Positions 33,083 to 41,967 of a stretch of 43,177 nt of DNA are shown here, in pieces. Made by a program: the position numbers and the translations under genes. The stretch's first letter is position 1, and every line of letters begins with the position of its first letter. The stretch spans positions 1-43,177 of the forward strand of contig NZ_BCQI01000024.1 of assembly GCF_001544355.1 (NCBI RefSeq), written 5' to 3'. The DNA comes from Alicyclobacillus acidiphilus NBRC 100859 (GTDB lineage: Bacteria; Bacillota; Bacilli; Alicyclobacillales; Alicyclobacillaceae). Under the pieces are notes generated by a model that was given only the letters and a program-made list of their open reading frames with translations, was not told where the DNA came from and did not search any database.

Positions 33083-34294
33083 TCAACTTGCAAACGGAAC
33101 TTTAAAGAATTCCTCCACGACAAGGGCAGCCGCGCCTTGCAGCCAGACATCTTCACTGCCGTCATCCACGACGATTTCGACGTGATCGGCCAGATGCGGA
33201 AACGAATACTTGTACGCGATCTCGCGCGTCGTCTCGATGAAGAAATTCGCAGCGACTGCACCCTCGCCGCCAATCACGATTTTGTCCGGATCGAACAGAT
33301 TAATCAGATTCGCCACGCCACATCCCAAGTTTCTGCCCAATTCACGGTAGATGTCCCGCACGCCTTCGTCACCCGACTCTGCCGCAAAGAGCAACGAAGT
33401 GGGAGACAGATCTTTATCCTCGCTCATCATCTGCAGGATCGAAGACTGTCCAGACGAGACCAGTTCCCGCGCACGGGCAAGCAGAAATTGATCTGACGCC
33501 AATACTTCCAGACAGCCCTGGCGTCCGCAGGAGCAGAGCGGTCCATGCTGATCAATCGACATGTGACCAAACTCTCCGGCACCGCCGCGGCTCCCTCGAT
33601 ACAATGACCTGTCCAAAATGATCCCCGCGCCAACACCTGGGCCCGTGGTGATGCAGATCATGTTTTTGATCGACATATTCGGTTCGTGCAACAGCATCCC
33701 GTACGCGAACGCATTGACATCATTTTCGACCATGACGTCCAGCTTGCTCGATTGGCCCAAGATCTGCTTGATGGGAATGTGCTCCCATTTCAAAATTGGA
33801 CTGTAGACACAGGTGCCGCTTTCTGCATCGATCAGTCCCGATGTGCTGACACCAATGCCTAGCACATCTCGCCTCGGAATGCGGTGTTTCTTGCGCAAGC
33901 GTTCAATCACCGCTGTCGTCTCTGACAACACGACGTCCGGCGAAGCCGTTGGCGGGAAACTAAGTTCTTCGACATCGACCGGGCGGATACGCAGATCGAA
34001 CAAAGCGACCCAAACGTTACCCGGACCAATTTTGACGCCAAAGGTGTAACGCGCGGATTCGTTAATATCCAATAAGCTGGGACGACGTCCTCCACTGGAG
34101 TCACCTTCGCCGACATCTCGAATCAGTCGGTTTTCCAACAGCTCCCCTACGATATTGGAAATCGTCGACAAACCGAGTCCTGTTTGCTCCGCCAGGTCAG
34201 GTCGTGATATGGGGCCGTTGACACGAATAAGTTGAAGAACATGCATGTTATTGATCTCTCGCATCAATTTGCGATCTGCCTTCGCAATTCCCAT
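33083..34294 (-). CDS. ROK-family transcription regulator (XylR/NagC-like)
   Basis: A 403-residue ROK protein with an N-terminal winged helix (residues about 10-75; GPISRPDLAEQTGLGLSTIS) and a sugar-kinase-like effector domain. The ROK signature with zinc ligands is CSCGRQGCLE, and the ATP/sugar region reads TTGPGVGAGIILD. Such proteins repress sugar operons until a sugar or sugar phosphate binds. The ATG at 34294 follows GGAAGGG; an ATG six codons earlier has no site. The gene lies between the binding-protein and permease genes of the operon, so it is probably autoregulated. The effector may be isomaltose, glucose or a phosphate ester. Confidence 0.9.
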   Translation of the reverse strand: MGIAKADRKLMREINNMHVLQLIRVNGPISRPDLAEQTGLGLSTISNIVGELLENRLIRDVGEGDSSGGRRPSLLDINESARYTFGVKIGPGNVWVALFDLRIRPVDVEELSFPPTASPDVVLSETTAVIERLRKKHRIPRRDVLGIGVSTSGLIDAESGTCVYSPILKWEHIPIKQILGQSSKLDVMVENDVNAFAYGMLLHEPNMSIKNMICITTGPGVGAGIILDRSLYRGSRGGAGEFGHMSIDQHGPLCSCGRQGCLEVLASDQFLLARARELVSSGQSSILQMMSEDKDLSPTSLLFAAESGDEGVRDIYRELGRNLGCGVANLINLFDPDKIVIGGEGAVAANFFIETTREIAYKYSFPHLADHVEIVVDDGSEDVWLQGAAALVVEEFFKVPFAS

Positions 34295-34326
34295 AGACAA
34301 CAACCCTTCCATCCAATCTAAAGAGG

Positions 34327-34354
34327 GGGGCCGAAACCTTTCGGAAACCGCCCC
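34327..34354 (-). other. Intercistronic hairpin after the second binding-protein gene
   Basis: CCGAAA-CC-TTTCGG is a tight stem flanked by GGGG and CCCC that can extend it with a bulge. It lies 22 bases after the binding-protein stop codon and before the ROK gene, as in the first ABC operon. It probably sets the relative amount of downstream message. Confidence 0.55.
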
Positions 34355-34375
34355 ATCAGTCCCGCGCTGTGGAGC

Positions 34376-35680
34376 TTATTCTGCCAGAAGTTCGTTCGTT
34401 TCTTTCGTAGCATTGTCCAGTGCTTGTTTCACGGTCTCTTTGCCCTGAATCGCCTTCGTGACTTCGGTTTCAATGTCCTGCTCAATTTGAGTGAACTGCG
34501 GCACGGACGGACGAGCCTTCGCCGTCGCCAACTGCTTTCGGAAGATGTTGAAATAATCTAGACCTTTCAACAAATTCGACTGCGGTAACGTCTTCAGGAC
34601 GGACATTTGCCCAACCGCCTGCATCTGGGTCTGTGCTTCTGTCGACAGCATGAACTGTTCAAATTCCCAGGCAGCCTTTTCATGCGCAGGGTCCGTATTG
34701 AAGATGCCAATATCCTCGCCGCCTACAACTTGCACAGATCCAGCTGGTCCGGCTGGCCACAGGCTCATGTTGTATTTCACCTTCGGATAAGTCTGGGCCA
34801 TCGAAGGAACATCCCACGGTCCTTCGTCGATAAACGCGTACTCACCCTTGGCCAGGCCGTCCATATCACCTGTCGCTCCTGGCAGTACGCCGGTAATGTC
34901 GCCCGCCTTATAAAGGCTCACCAGCGTGTTGATGGCCTGATACGTCTTTGGCCCATTCAGATAACCAGTCGCCGTTTTCATATTGGGACTGAGCACCGAA
35001 CCGCCGTAGGAATCGATCCACGGCACCAGATTCCATAAGCTGTCTCCCCCGATGTCATAACCGTAGACGCGATTTTTCCCTGTCCCGCCAGACACCTTCT
35101 TGATGTCCGCGATGAACTGCGCCATGGTAGCAGGCGGCTTCTGAATGCCATGGGCCTTCAGCACCGCAGGATTGGAGAATAGCACTTTCGTATTCGTGTC
35201 AAGCGGCAAACCATAATATTGGCCATTGTAATAATTCGTCGATAGAGAACCCGGAAACACTTTCTTGCTGAGCGCCGTCCACCCAGACAACTTCTGCTGC
35301 GGCACCAAGACACCCAATTTGGCCAACTGAGGCATCCAGATGATATCGAGACGCGCCACGTCCGGCAATTGGTTGCCCGCAGCGGACGTCAACAGCTTCT
35401 GCTGCATGTTGCTGTAGGGCAGTGTGACGTTTTGCACAGTGATTCCAGGATGCGTCTTTTCAAACTCCGGAATGATTTTGTTGACAATGGTCTTTTCCTC
35501 ACTATCCGTTTCGGAATACGCGTTCCAAAATGTGATAGTGATAGGAGCGACACTCGCATTGCCCGTCGAAGCGGTCGAAGTATTCGTCTCCGATCCCGAT
35601 TGGGCAATCCCGCAACCAGCGAGCCCTCCTCCAATGGCTACCAGTGCTCCTGCCACGCCGATCAATCGACTTCTTTTCAC
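34376..35680 (-). CDS. Sugar-binding lipoprotein (probable isomalto-oligosaccharide receptor)
   Basis: A 434-residue extracellular solute-binding protein (family 1). The signal peptide ends in a lipobox (GGGLAGC), so it is lipid-anchored; a Ser/Thr-rich linker follows, then the binding fold starting ITITFWNAYSETDSEEK. Typical family segments are DVARLDIIWMPQLAKLG and GLPLDTNTKVLFSN. GTG at 35680 was chosen because GGGGGG lies about seven bases before it; the open frame extends 13 codons further without a site. It is the first gene of the seven-gene operon. The ligand assignment rests on the alpha-1,6-glucan enzymes downstream. Confidence 0.92.
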   Translation of the reverse strand: MKRSRLIGVAGALVAIGGGLAGCGIAQSGSETNTSTASTGNASVAPITITFWNAYSETDSEEKTIVNKIIPEFEKTHPGITVQNVTLPYSNMQQKLLTSAAGNQLPDVARLDIIWMPQLAKLGVLVPQQKLSGWTALSKKVFPGSLSTNYYNGQYYGLPLDTNTKVLFSNPAVLKAHGIQKPPATMAQFIADIKKVSGGTGKNRVYGYDIGGDSLWNLVPWIDSYGGSVLSPNMKTATGYLNGPKTYQAINTLVSLYKAGDITGVLPGATGDMDGLAKGEYAFIDEGPWDVPSMAQTYPKVKYNMSLWPAGPAGSVQVVGGEDIGIFNTDPAHEKAAWEFEQFMLSTEAQTQMQAVGQMSVLKTLPQSNLLKGLDYFNIFRKQLATAKARPSVPQFTQIEQDIETEVTKAIQGKETVKQALDNATKETNELLAE

Positions 35681-36245
35681 GCCAAATCCCCCCAATTTGT
35701 TTTGCGTTGTAGCACACATCCAAGCAGCTCAACTAAACCATGTTTTTATGTTTCGAAACTTTACTACATTCATCGAATAAAGTAAAGCGTTTTCATAGAT
35801 GCCGATAAAGTGTGTGAAATAGGACTATAATCCTTATGTATCAGCAATTTAGGGATTAGCTTCCAAGCTTTCAAAAAACCCAACTAAAAATCTATTTTCC
35901 ATCTTTATTTCTTCAGTGAATATTGTTTATGGTGAATCAGAGCCGATTCTGGGTGTTCTGTATTCCGCCTTGGACATCGTTGATTCGAAACCAAAGCGGC
36001 GTGGGTTGGAATTCAGAAACAGGCTGACTCGGGGGTTGATAGCAGGGGTGTCGGTAAAATACTTGAGCGTTTCGAAGAACGCGAACATACGAATCGATTT
36101 GCATTAAACAGAGCGATTGACCGGTATAGCCATCGGTCCAATCGACTCACATCGAATTCCCGTACGGTTGTGTCGTTTGCTGCGCTTCGCCCCGAATGGG
36201 GATGGCGATAACGATGGCTATCGCTAAGTCCAAGCAGCACAGTCG
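35681..36245. other. Upstream region of the isomalto-oligosaccharide operon
   Basis: An AT-rich promoter region (35681-35920) followed by unassigned sequence. GTTTCGAAAC at 35750-35759 is a perfect 10-base palindrome and could be a repressor site. On the minus strand a weak promoter can be drawn from TTTACT and TAAAGT with a 17-base spacer, next to the cre-like sequence. I see no gene between 35920 and 36245. Confidence 0.35.
35782..35795 (-). promoter_or_regulatory. cre-like CcpA site upstream of the second operon
   Basis: On the minus strand TGAAAACGCTTTAC matches the cre consensus TGWAANCGNTNWCA at 12 of 14 positions, failing only at the last two. It lies about 100 bases before the binding-protein start and overlaps the possible -35 box. 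Confidence 0.4.
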
Positions 36246-36522
36246 AAATAAGCGGCCCGCAACCGTCGCCCGTCACCGGGATCAGACTACCCTACCATCG
36301 CGATCACGCCGCAGATCCCAGGATCACTGGCGAAATAAGCGGCGCACGGCCGCTTAAGTGTGTCGAATTATCTCATTCGGCCAAAATAAGCGGCCGTGGA
36401 CCGCTTAAAGGGACTCGCGCCCCGCCGCTTCGGCGCCGCGATCGACAAATAAGCCGCCCAGGGTCGCCTATTTGCCGACCATCCGACCCTTTCCCGCAAA
36501 TAACCGGCCCACGGCCGCTTAT
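36246..36522. repeat. Array of short palindromic repeats built on AATAAGCGGCC
   Basis: Five related units lie at 36246-36257 (half unit), 36333-36356, 36384-36408, 36447-36473 and 36498-36522, spaced 51, 63 and 51 bases for the last four. Each full unit is a small inverted repeat of the form AATAAGCGGC-N4-5-GCCGCTTA; the arms are intact in the second and have one or more changes in the others. They fill the gap after the third operon and resemble repetitive extragenic palindromes known from some Paenibacillus-like genomes. The last unit can also fold as a hairpin at the 3' end of the dehydrogenase transcript. Confidence 0.75.
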
Positions 36523-36562
36523 CTGCTCCACGGCTCCTCCGCCCGCCGCGCTTGCAACTTTG

Positions 36563-37585
36563 TTAAAGCAACACCTTTTTGCCTGAACTTGCACTCTCAA
36601 TCGCGCCAAACACCATCGCCACACTCTTGATGTTGTCGGTGCAATCCGTTTCCGCCGGTCGGTCCTCGTCGACGGATTTGAACATCTCATCCAGGCAGCC
36701 CCAATGTCCCTCTCGCCCTATCCAGTCAACGGGTATCTCAACCGTCTTCGTGCGGCTGATAAATCCTCCCGGTTGGGCTTCGTCAACGATCTCGCACACT
36801 GGATCGTCTTTGCCGTTCCAGAGGAGCGTGCCGCGCTGACCAATTGCTCTCCATTCGGATTCCCAAGACGTGTTGAAGCCTTCCGCACACCATGAACCTC
36901 GATAGCAGAAGACCGAACCATCGCTCATCTCAAAGATGCAAACTGCGGATGCGTTGCCCTGATACCAAGATCCAACTGGATTAAACTCGTGACAGTAGAC
37001 GGAGACCGCGTCGGCGCCCAGAATAAAGCGCGCTTGATCGAAGGTGTGAACGGCCATATCAAGGATCAATGGATGGTCCATCGCATCGCGAAATCCACCA
37101 AAGTGAGCGCCAATGAAGAAATCGGCGTAAATGGATCCAACGGGACCAATCACGTTGTTGCGCAAGGTCGTCTGAACTGCGCGTATTTGTTTCAAATACC
37201 GTCGATTTTGCATGACGGAGTACCGCTTTCCGGAACGTTCCGCAGCCGACAACATAGCCTCCGCGTCCTCCATCGATTTTCCCATCGGCTTTTCTCCAAA
37301 CACGTGGCATCCAGCCTGAAGCGCGGTGGTCACAATCTGCCGATGGCTCTCCGGCACCGTAATGTCAAAGACCAGATTGGGAGCCGTTTGGCGAATGGCC
37401 TGTTCCAAGTCGGTAAATGTCGGTACGGATAATCCACGTCGTTGCGCCATCGCGTTCGCGCTGTCGATAGCAATGTCGACCAAGCCAACGATCTCGATAT
37501 CTTCCCGTTGCGCCACATAATCCAGCCAAGTGTTGGACATGCCCCCGCAACCAGCAACCACCACTTTATGTTTGATCACGGTCAT
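36563..37585 (-). CDS. Gfo/Idh/MocA-family NAD(P)-dependent oxidoreductase
   Basis: A 340-residue dehydrogenase with a Rossmann start (VVVAGCGGMSNTWLDY) and the catalytic-Lys motif FGEKPMGKS; His in LDMAVHTFDQAR is the likely proton-transfer partner. The second half is the typical beta-sheet domain. It should oxidise or reduce a sugar, inositol or sugar acid. The ATG follows AAGGAG. It is the last gene of the third ABC operon, 29 bases after the TIM-barrel isomerase gene, and the two probably act on the same imported substrate. It is not closely similar by eye to the dehydrogenase at 28550. Confidence 0.88.
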   Translation of the reverse strand: MTVIKHKVVVAGCGGMSNTWLDYVAQREDIEIVGLVDIAIDSANAMAQRRGLSVPTFTDLEQAIRQTAPNLVFDITVPESHRQIVTTALQAGCHVFGEKPMGKSMEDAEAMLSAAERSGKRYSVMQNRRYLKQIRAVQTTLRNNVIGPVGSIYADFFIGAHFGGFRDAMDHPLILDMAVHTFDQARFILGADAVSVYCHEFNPVGSWYQGNASAVCIFEMSDGSVFCYRGSWCAEGFNTSWESEWRAIGQRGTLLWNGKDDPVCEIVDEAQPGGFISRTKTVEIPVDWIGREGHWGCLDEMFKSVDEDRPAETDCTDNIKSVAMVFGAIESASSGKKVLL

Positions 37586-37614
37586 CGCTCCTTCATGTTG
37601 GTATCGAGCTCATG

Positions 37615-38520
37615 TCACGACGGATTGGGGACAAAATCACCGCCTCGACACTGCTTCAAATACTTGAGCGCGTGCACTTGCCCTGTCATTTCCAATTCAT
37701 CGCGATAAACCGGATCATGGAATCCTTCAATATCAATGGATCCTCCGTACCCATGCTGACGCAGAATCGAGATCACGTCCGTCCAATTTGTATCGCCAAA
37801 GCCCGGTGTACGATGCCAAACGAACTGTTTCGGCCCGTGGATCCCACACTCCCGAACAATATCCCAAGCAATGGTTGCGTCCTTCCCATGAACATTGAAT
37901 ATTTTTCCTGTCGATAACCATTTGCGCAGTTGAGGAATGGGATCGATCAGGCTGACCATCTGATGGCAAGGCTCCCATTGAAGTCCGATATTGTCCGCTG
38001 GAAGCGCATTGAACATCATCTCCCAAGCTGCCGGGTTATGAGCGATATTCCAGTCGCCTTGATACCACGTTCCTCCCATATCGCAGTTTTCGAACGCTAG
38101 ACGAACGCCTTTGTGTGTCGCCCGTTTCGACAACTCACCAAACACTTCCCGATAGCGAGGGATGGAGTCTTCGATAACCCCAGGCAATCTTCCCGTAAAG
38201 CCGGTTACCAGATCTGTACCGAACTCTTCGGCAACGTCGATCAGCCGTTCCCAACTCGCGTAAGTGTCCGAATTTGTCCCTTCACCTGTGAGCGCATTTC
38301 CGAAGATAGATAGACTTGAAATCACCACGTCATGTGGTTCAAGGATTTCTCTAACTTGCCTGGCCAACTCTCGCAAATCTGTCGTTCCGGTCGTTTGCCA
38401 AAACGTTAAGCTGTACGATTCGAATCCATATGGCGTAATCTGCGGGAGCACCCTCACCGCATCACGACCAGCCACCAAGGTGCCAATCCGAATGTGTTCT
38501 GTCTTCTGTACAGTCCCCAT
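37615..38520 (-). CDS. Sugar phosphate isomerase/epimerase-like TIM-barrel protein
   Basis: A 301-residue protein of the xylose isomerase-like TIM-barrel (AP endonuclease 2) superfamily. Likely metal ligands are the Glu in AFENCDMGGTW, the His in WEPCHQMVSL and NVHGKD, and the Glu in SIDIEGFHDP. Members isomerise or epimerise sugars or act as inosose dehydratases; the exact reaction is not predictable. The ATG follows GGAGG by seven bases. It lies between the permease genes and the Gfo/Idh/MocA dehydrogenase, a combination common in operons for inositol or rare-sugar breakdown. Confidence 0.87.
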   Translation of the reverse strand: MGTVQKTEHIRIGTLVAGRDAVRVLPQITPYGFESYSLTFWQTTGTTDLRELARQVREILEPHDVVISSLSIFGNALTGEGTNSDTYASWERLIDVAEEFGTDLVTGFTGRLPGVIEDSIPRYREVFGELSKRATHKGVRLAFENCDMGGTWYQGDWNIAHNPAAWEMMFNALPADNIGLQWEPCHQMVSLIDPIPQLRKWLSTGKIFNVHGKDATIAWDIVRECGIHGPKQFVWHRTPGFGDTNWTDVISILRQHGYGGSIDIEGFHDPVYRDELEMTGQVHALKYLKQCRGGDFVPNPS

Positions 38521-38612
38521 CGTCCAACCTCCAATTTCAATGTCATATCCTGGGGTACCCGAAGCGTGAACCCAGCGATTCGTTTGCCCGCGACAGCGCG
38601 CCCCGCACGCGG

Positions 38613-39458
38613 TTAGCCCTTGACGCCAGACAAGCTAATCCCTTCGATAAACGCTCGTTGAGCAAAGAAGAATACAATGAGCATTGGCAGCAAAGTGATT
38701 AACGCCCCTGCCATGATCAACTGCCAACTGGAGGTATATTGGCCCATGAACGACTGGAGTCCCAATTGCAGCGTCCACAGCTTTTGATTGTTCAAGTACA
38801 ACATGGGATTGAAATAATCATTCCACGTTCCCATGAACGTGAACACACCGACCGTCACCAAGGCGGGTTTTGACAGCGGTAGAATGATCTTTCGATAGAT
38901 GGTGAAGTAATTCGCGCCATCCATGAACGCGGCTTCGTCGTACTCAATCGGGATGGTCATATAGAACTGCCTCAACAAGAAGATAAAAAACGCGTTCCCA
39001 AAAAACGAAGGCAGCGTCAGCGGCCAATACGAATTGTACGCGCCAAGTTCTTTCCATCCTATGAATTGTGGTATAAACATCACAATCGATGGAATCATCA
39101 TCGTCAGTAACACACACGCGAACCAAAAGTTCCGGCCTTTAAACCGGATTCTCGCAAATCCAAACGCGATAAAACTATTGCTGAAAATCGCCCCTATCAA
39201 GTTGACCGCAACCAGAAAAATGGTGTTTCGAAAATACAACGCGAACGGCGCGTCCTGAAACGTGTCCACGAAATTTGACCACAGCAAATGTGACGGCCAC
39301 CATTTCATTGGAACGGAAAAGATTTCGCGTGAACTCATAAAGGCGCTCCGCAACAGCCAATAAAACGGAAACAGCATCATGATGGTGCATATGATCAGCA
39401 ACGCATAGAGTCCTATCTTGCCACCCAAGTTCTGTCGACGACGAAACTCGACCATCAT
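38613..39458 (-). CDS. Carbohydrate ABC transporter permease, MalG type
   Basis: A 281-residue permease with six predicted membrane segments and an EAA loop (IEYDEAAFMDGANYFTIY). The ATG at 39458 overlaps the stop of the upstream permease gene (ATGA) and follows GGGAGGGGAGG, so the two are translationally coupled; the open frame extends upstream without a site. It belongs to the third uptake system with the lipoprotein encoded at 40456. No ATPase gene is present. Confidence 0.92.
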   Translation of the reverse strand: MMVEFRRRQNLGGKIGLYALLIICTIMMLFPFYWLLRSAFMSSREIFSVPMKWWPSHLLWSNFVDTFQDAPFALYFRNTIFLVAVNLIGAIFSNSFIAFGFARIRFKGRNFWFACVLLTMMIPSIVMFIPQFIGWKELGAYNSYWPLTLPSFFGNAFFIFLLRQFYMTIPIEYDEAAFMDGANYFTIYRKIILPLSKPALVTVGVFTFMGTWNDYFNPMLYLNNQKLWTLQLGLQSFMGQYTSSWQLIMAGALITLLPMLIVFFFAQRAFIEGISLSGVKG

Positions 39459-40405
39459 GCCTCCCCTCCCTCGTAGTAGATCCAACGATTTGAAAATCGA
39501 AAAATCAGCCCTACGCAAATGGCGACGATAATGAACAATACCCAGGCCAAGGCGGCGGCGTATCCCATGGCATTGTTGGTGAACGCCTGATTGTACACAT
39601 TCAGGATGTAAAACAGACTTGCGTTGTTTGGGCCGCCGTCCGTCATGATCTGGCCTTGAGCGAATGTCTGAAGGCTATTGATAAAATCCGTGATAAAGTT
39701 GAAGAAAATCATCGGACTGATCATGGGCAGCGTAACATTCCAGAATCTCCGCCACGCACCCCCGCCGTCGACATCGATAGCCTCATAGAGATGTCTCGGC
39801 ACCCCTTGCAACGCGGCCAAGTAAATCACCATATTGTTTCCTGCTCCCCACATGCTCATGACAATCATGGCTGGGATCACTAACCGAGCATTGTACAGCC
39901 AATTCTGGGGAGGAATGTGAAACAAACCAAGGAGCGAGTTCAACAATCCGTATTCCGGATTGTAGATGAACGACCAAATCACGATAGCTGCAATCAAAGG
40001 TACGATCGTAGGGATGTAGAACACCGTGCGAAAGAAGCTCTTGAATCGGATCTTGGCATTGAGCAACGTTGCCAAAAACAGCGCCAAAATGTTGGTGAGG
40101 ATGACACTTGCTATGGCGTAGTAAAAAGTCACGCGCAACGACTGATAAAACAGCGGATCGGACGTAAAAATTTTCTTGTAGTTGCTCAGTCCAGCCCACC
40201 GCATAGGAGTAATGATGTCCCAGTGCGTAAAACTGATAATCAGGCCAAACACAACCGGGGCCAACACAAAGACACACATCCCGAAGATGGTTGGGGCAAT
40301 GAAGACATATCCCCACTTCAAACGCGCCTTTTCTTCATGAGAGATCTTGCGTCGAATCTTCTTTGCCAAAGACCGGTTTAGAACGGCTTTCTCCAACAAC
40401 GACAT
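39455..40405 (-). CDS. Carbohydrate ABC transporter permease, MalF type
   Basis: A 316-residue permease with a highly basic N-terminal cytoplasmic segment (NRSLAKKIRRKISHEEKARL), six membrane segments and an EAA loop (RHLYEAIDVDGGGAWRRFW). MTDGGPNNASLFYILNVYNQ is typical of MalF/UgpA proteins. The ATG at 40405 closely follows AAAGGAGAG; the longer open frame runs into the upstream gene. It pairs with the permease that overlaps its 3' end. Confidence 0.92.
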   Translation of the reverse strand: MSLLEKAVLNRSLAKKIRRKISHEEKARLKWGYVFIAPTIFGMCVFVLAPVVFGLIISFTHWDIITPMRWAGLSNYKKIFTSDPLFYQSLRVTFYYAIASVILTNILALFLATLLNAKIRFKSFFRTVFYIPTIVPLIAAIVIWSFIYNPEYGLLNSLLGLFHIPPQNWLYNARLVIPAMIVMSMWGAGNNMVIYLAALQGVPRHLYEAIDVDGGGAWRRFWNVTLPMISPMIFFNFITDFINSLQTFAQGQIMTDGGPNNASLFYILNVYNQAFTNNAMGYAAALAWVLFIIVAICVGLIFRFSNRWIYYEGGEA

Positions 40406-40455
40406 CTCTCCTTTCCGTTTGAATGCGACGAAACAGCCCAATGTACGACATGCCC

Positions 40456-41823
40456 TTACTGATAGGCACCCTGCAGCAACGATTGAAGCTGCGGCGCGGC
40501 ATGAGTCAGGGCCTTCTGGGCGGTCGTCTTGCCAGTCCATACGCTCCCTAATACTTGATCTAAGGTGTTGGTAATTTCTTGATTGTTCTTGGCCCAGATA
40601 TAGTACGGAGATTCAGCGATCTTGGGGTTCGTTACGGTTCCTTTGACCACTTGCATGTAATTGCCGCCATGAATGGGATTGTCGGCCCATAATTTCGTGT
40701 ACTTCGGATCGGTATACCAACTCGTCAACGGAGGAATCCAGACACCCGTCTCATACATGTTTAAAATATTTTTCGGATTCAATAGAAAACTAAGAAGCTC
40801 CCAATCTTCCTTTTGGTACTTACTGCTCTTAAAGATGGAAATACCCGCGCTCCACACCACATCCTTCGGCGTTTTGAACATCGGAACCGCCGCATATCCC
40901 GGCGTGTATTTGTCTTGATAAAAGGTCCCAACATCGTATTGACCGTCCAGCAGCATCGCCAATTGCCCATTCTCAAGCATCGTGGGACCGGAAGGCATCG
41001 TCGACGTCGCGGTGGGCGGCGGTGCGACGTGATCGCTGAGAGCCAGGTCCGCCTGCGCCTGGACGGCTTGAATCGAGGCGGGTTGATTGATCAACAGGTG
41101 CTTGCCATCTCTGGAGACCACGCCTCCTCCATTGCTTTGCGAGAGAAACTCCCAAGCTCCAGAATTCACTTCAATTCCATACGTCTTGATTTTCAACGGC
41201 TGAAAACCTGGCTCTCCTGGATGTTTGCCATTTTCGTCGACGGTCAATTTCTTGGCGGCCGCAAGTAACTGGTCCCAAGTCCACGGGTGTGCCGGGTCCG
41301 CCGACGGAGGTTGAATACCAGCCTGTTGAAATAAAGTTTTGTTGTAGAAGAGCATTTGGATTTCGGGACCAATCGAGACGCCCCAATCATGCCCTTTGTC
41401 CTTGAAGATCAGACCAGGAAGAAACCCGTTCCCACTCTTTGTGTAGTTAATTCCTTTCATATTCTCAATGTCTTGGGTCAAATCCGTAAGTTGCCCCTTT
41501 TCGCCATACAGCTGAGGGTAATCCATATAGGCGATATCCGGAGCGGAACCGGCAGCGACGAGTGTCGAGAGCTTTGTCTCGTAGTTTGCGTTTTGAACCA
41601 CATCTGCCTTGACCGTGATGTTTGGATGGAGCTTCTCAAAATTCGAAAATGCCGTTTGCAGCGAAGTCAATTCCTGACCAGACGCCCACGTCATGAAATT
41701 GATGGTGATCCGTTTGCCTTGTACATTCCCGCTCTGATTTCCGTTGCCCGTCCCGCAACCTCCCAAAACAAACGCGGCACCAGTACTCACAGAAAGACAG
41801 GTCGCCAGAATACGCCTCTTCAT
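40456..41823 (-). CDS. Sugar-binding lipoprotein of the third ABC importer
   Basis: A 455-residue extracellular solute-binding protein (family 1) with a lipoprotein signal (AAFVLGGC lipobox). The mature part begins ITINFMTWASGQE and has family features such as GSAPDIAYMDYPQLYGE and GPEIQMLFYNKTLF. The ATG at 41823 is preceded by GGGGGCGAGG; another ATG six codons upstream overlaps that site. It is the first gene of a five-gene operon with two permeases, an isomerase-like protein and a dehydrogenase. A perfect cre match just upstream implies glucose repression. The ligand is unknown, probably a polyol, inositol or rare sugar. Confidence 0.92.
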   Translation of the reverse strand: MKRRILATCLSVSTGAAFVLGGCGTGNGNQSGNVQGKRITINFMTWASGQELTSLQTAFSNFEKLHPNITVKADVVQNANYETKLSTLVAAGSAPDIAYMDYPQLYGEKGQLTDLTQDIENMKGINYTKSGNGFLPGLIFKDKGHDWGVSIGPEIQMLFYNKTLFQQAGIQPPSADPAHPWTWDQLLAAAKKLTVDENGKHPGEPGFQPLKIKTYGIEVNSGAWEFLSQSNGGGVVSRDGKHLLINQPASIQAVQAQADLALSDHVAPPPTATSTMPSGPTMLENGQLAMLLDGQYDVGTFYQDKYTPGYAAVPMFKTPKDVVWSAGISIFKSSKYQKEDWELLSFLLNPKNILNMYETGVWIPPLTSWYTDPKYTKLWADNPIHGGNYMQVVKGTVTNPKIAESPYYIWAKNNQEITNTLDQVLGSVWTGKTTAQKALTHAAPQLQSLLQGAYQ

Positions 41824-41844
41824 AGTTTTCCTCGCCCCCATACC

Positions 41845-41858
41845 TGTTAGCGCTTTCA
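41845..41858 (-). promoter_or_regulatory. Perfect cre site (CcpA) before the third operon
   Basis: On the minus strand TGAAAGCGCTAACA matches the cre consensus TGWAANCGNTNWCA at every position. It lies directly downstream of the -10 box TATAAT and covers the probable transcription start, where bound CcpA would block initiation. Confidence 0.75.
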
Positions 41859-41863
41859 GGGGT

Positions 41864-41869
41864 ATTATA
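41864..41869 (-). promoter_or_regulatory. -10 box of the third ABC operon
   Basis: TATAAT on the minus strand, 41 bases before the start codon. The best upstream hexamer, TTGTAA, is at a short spacing of 15 bases, so activation by the divergent AraC protein is plausible. Confidence 0.55.
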
Positions 41870-41967
41870 TGACCCGTCTACTACTTACAATTAGCCATAA
41901 ATTACTCTGAAATCGACGTATCTTATCATGTTGATGGTTCGTGCCACATACAGGTATGGAAACTAGG

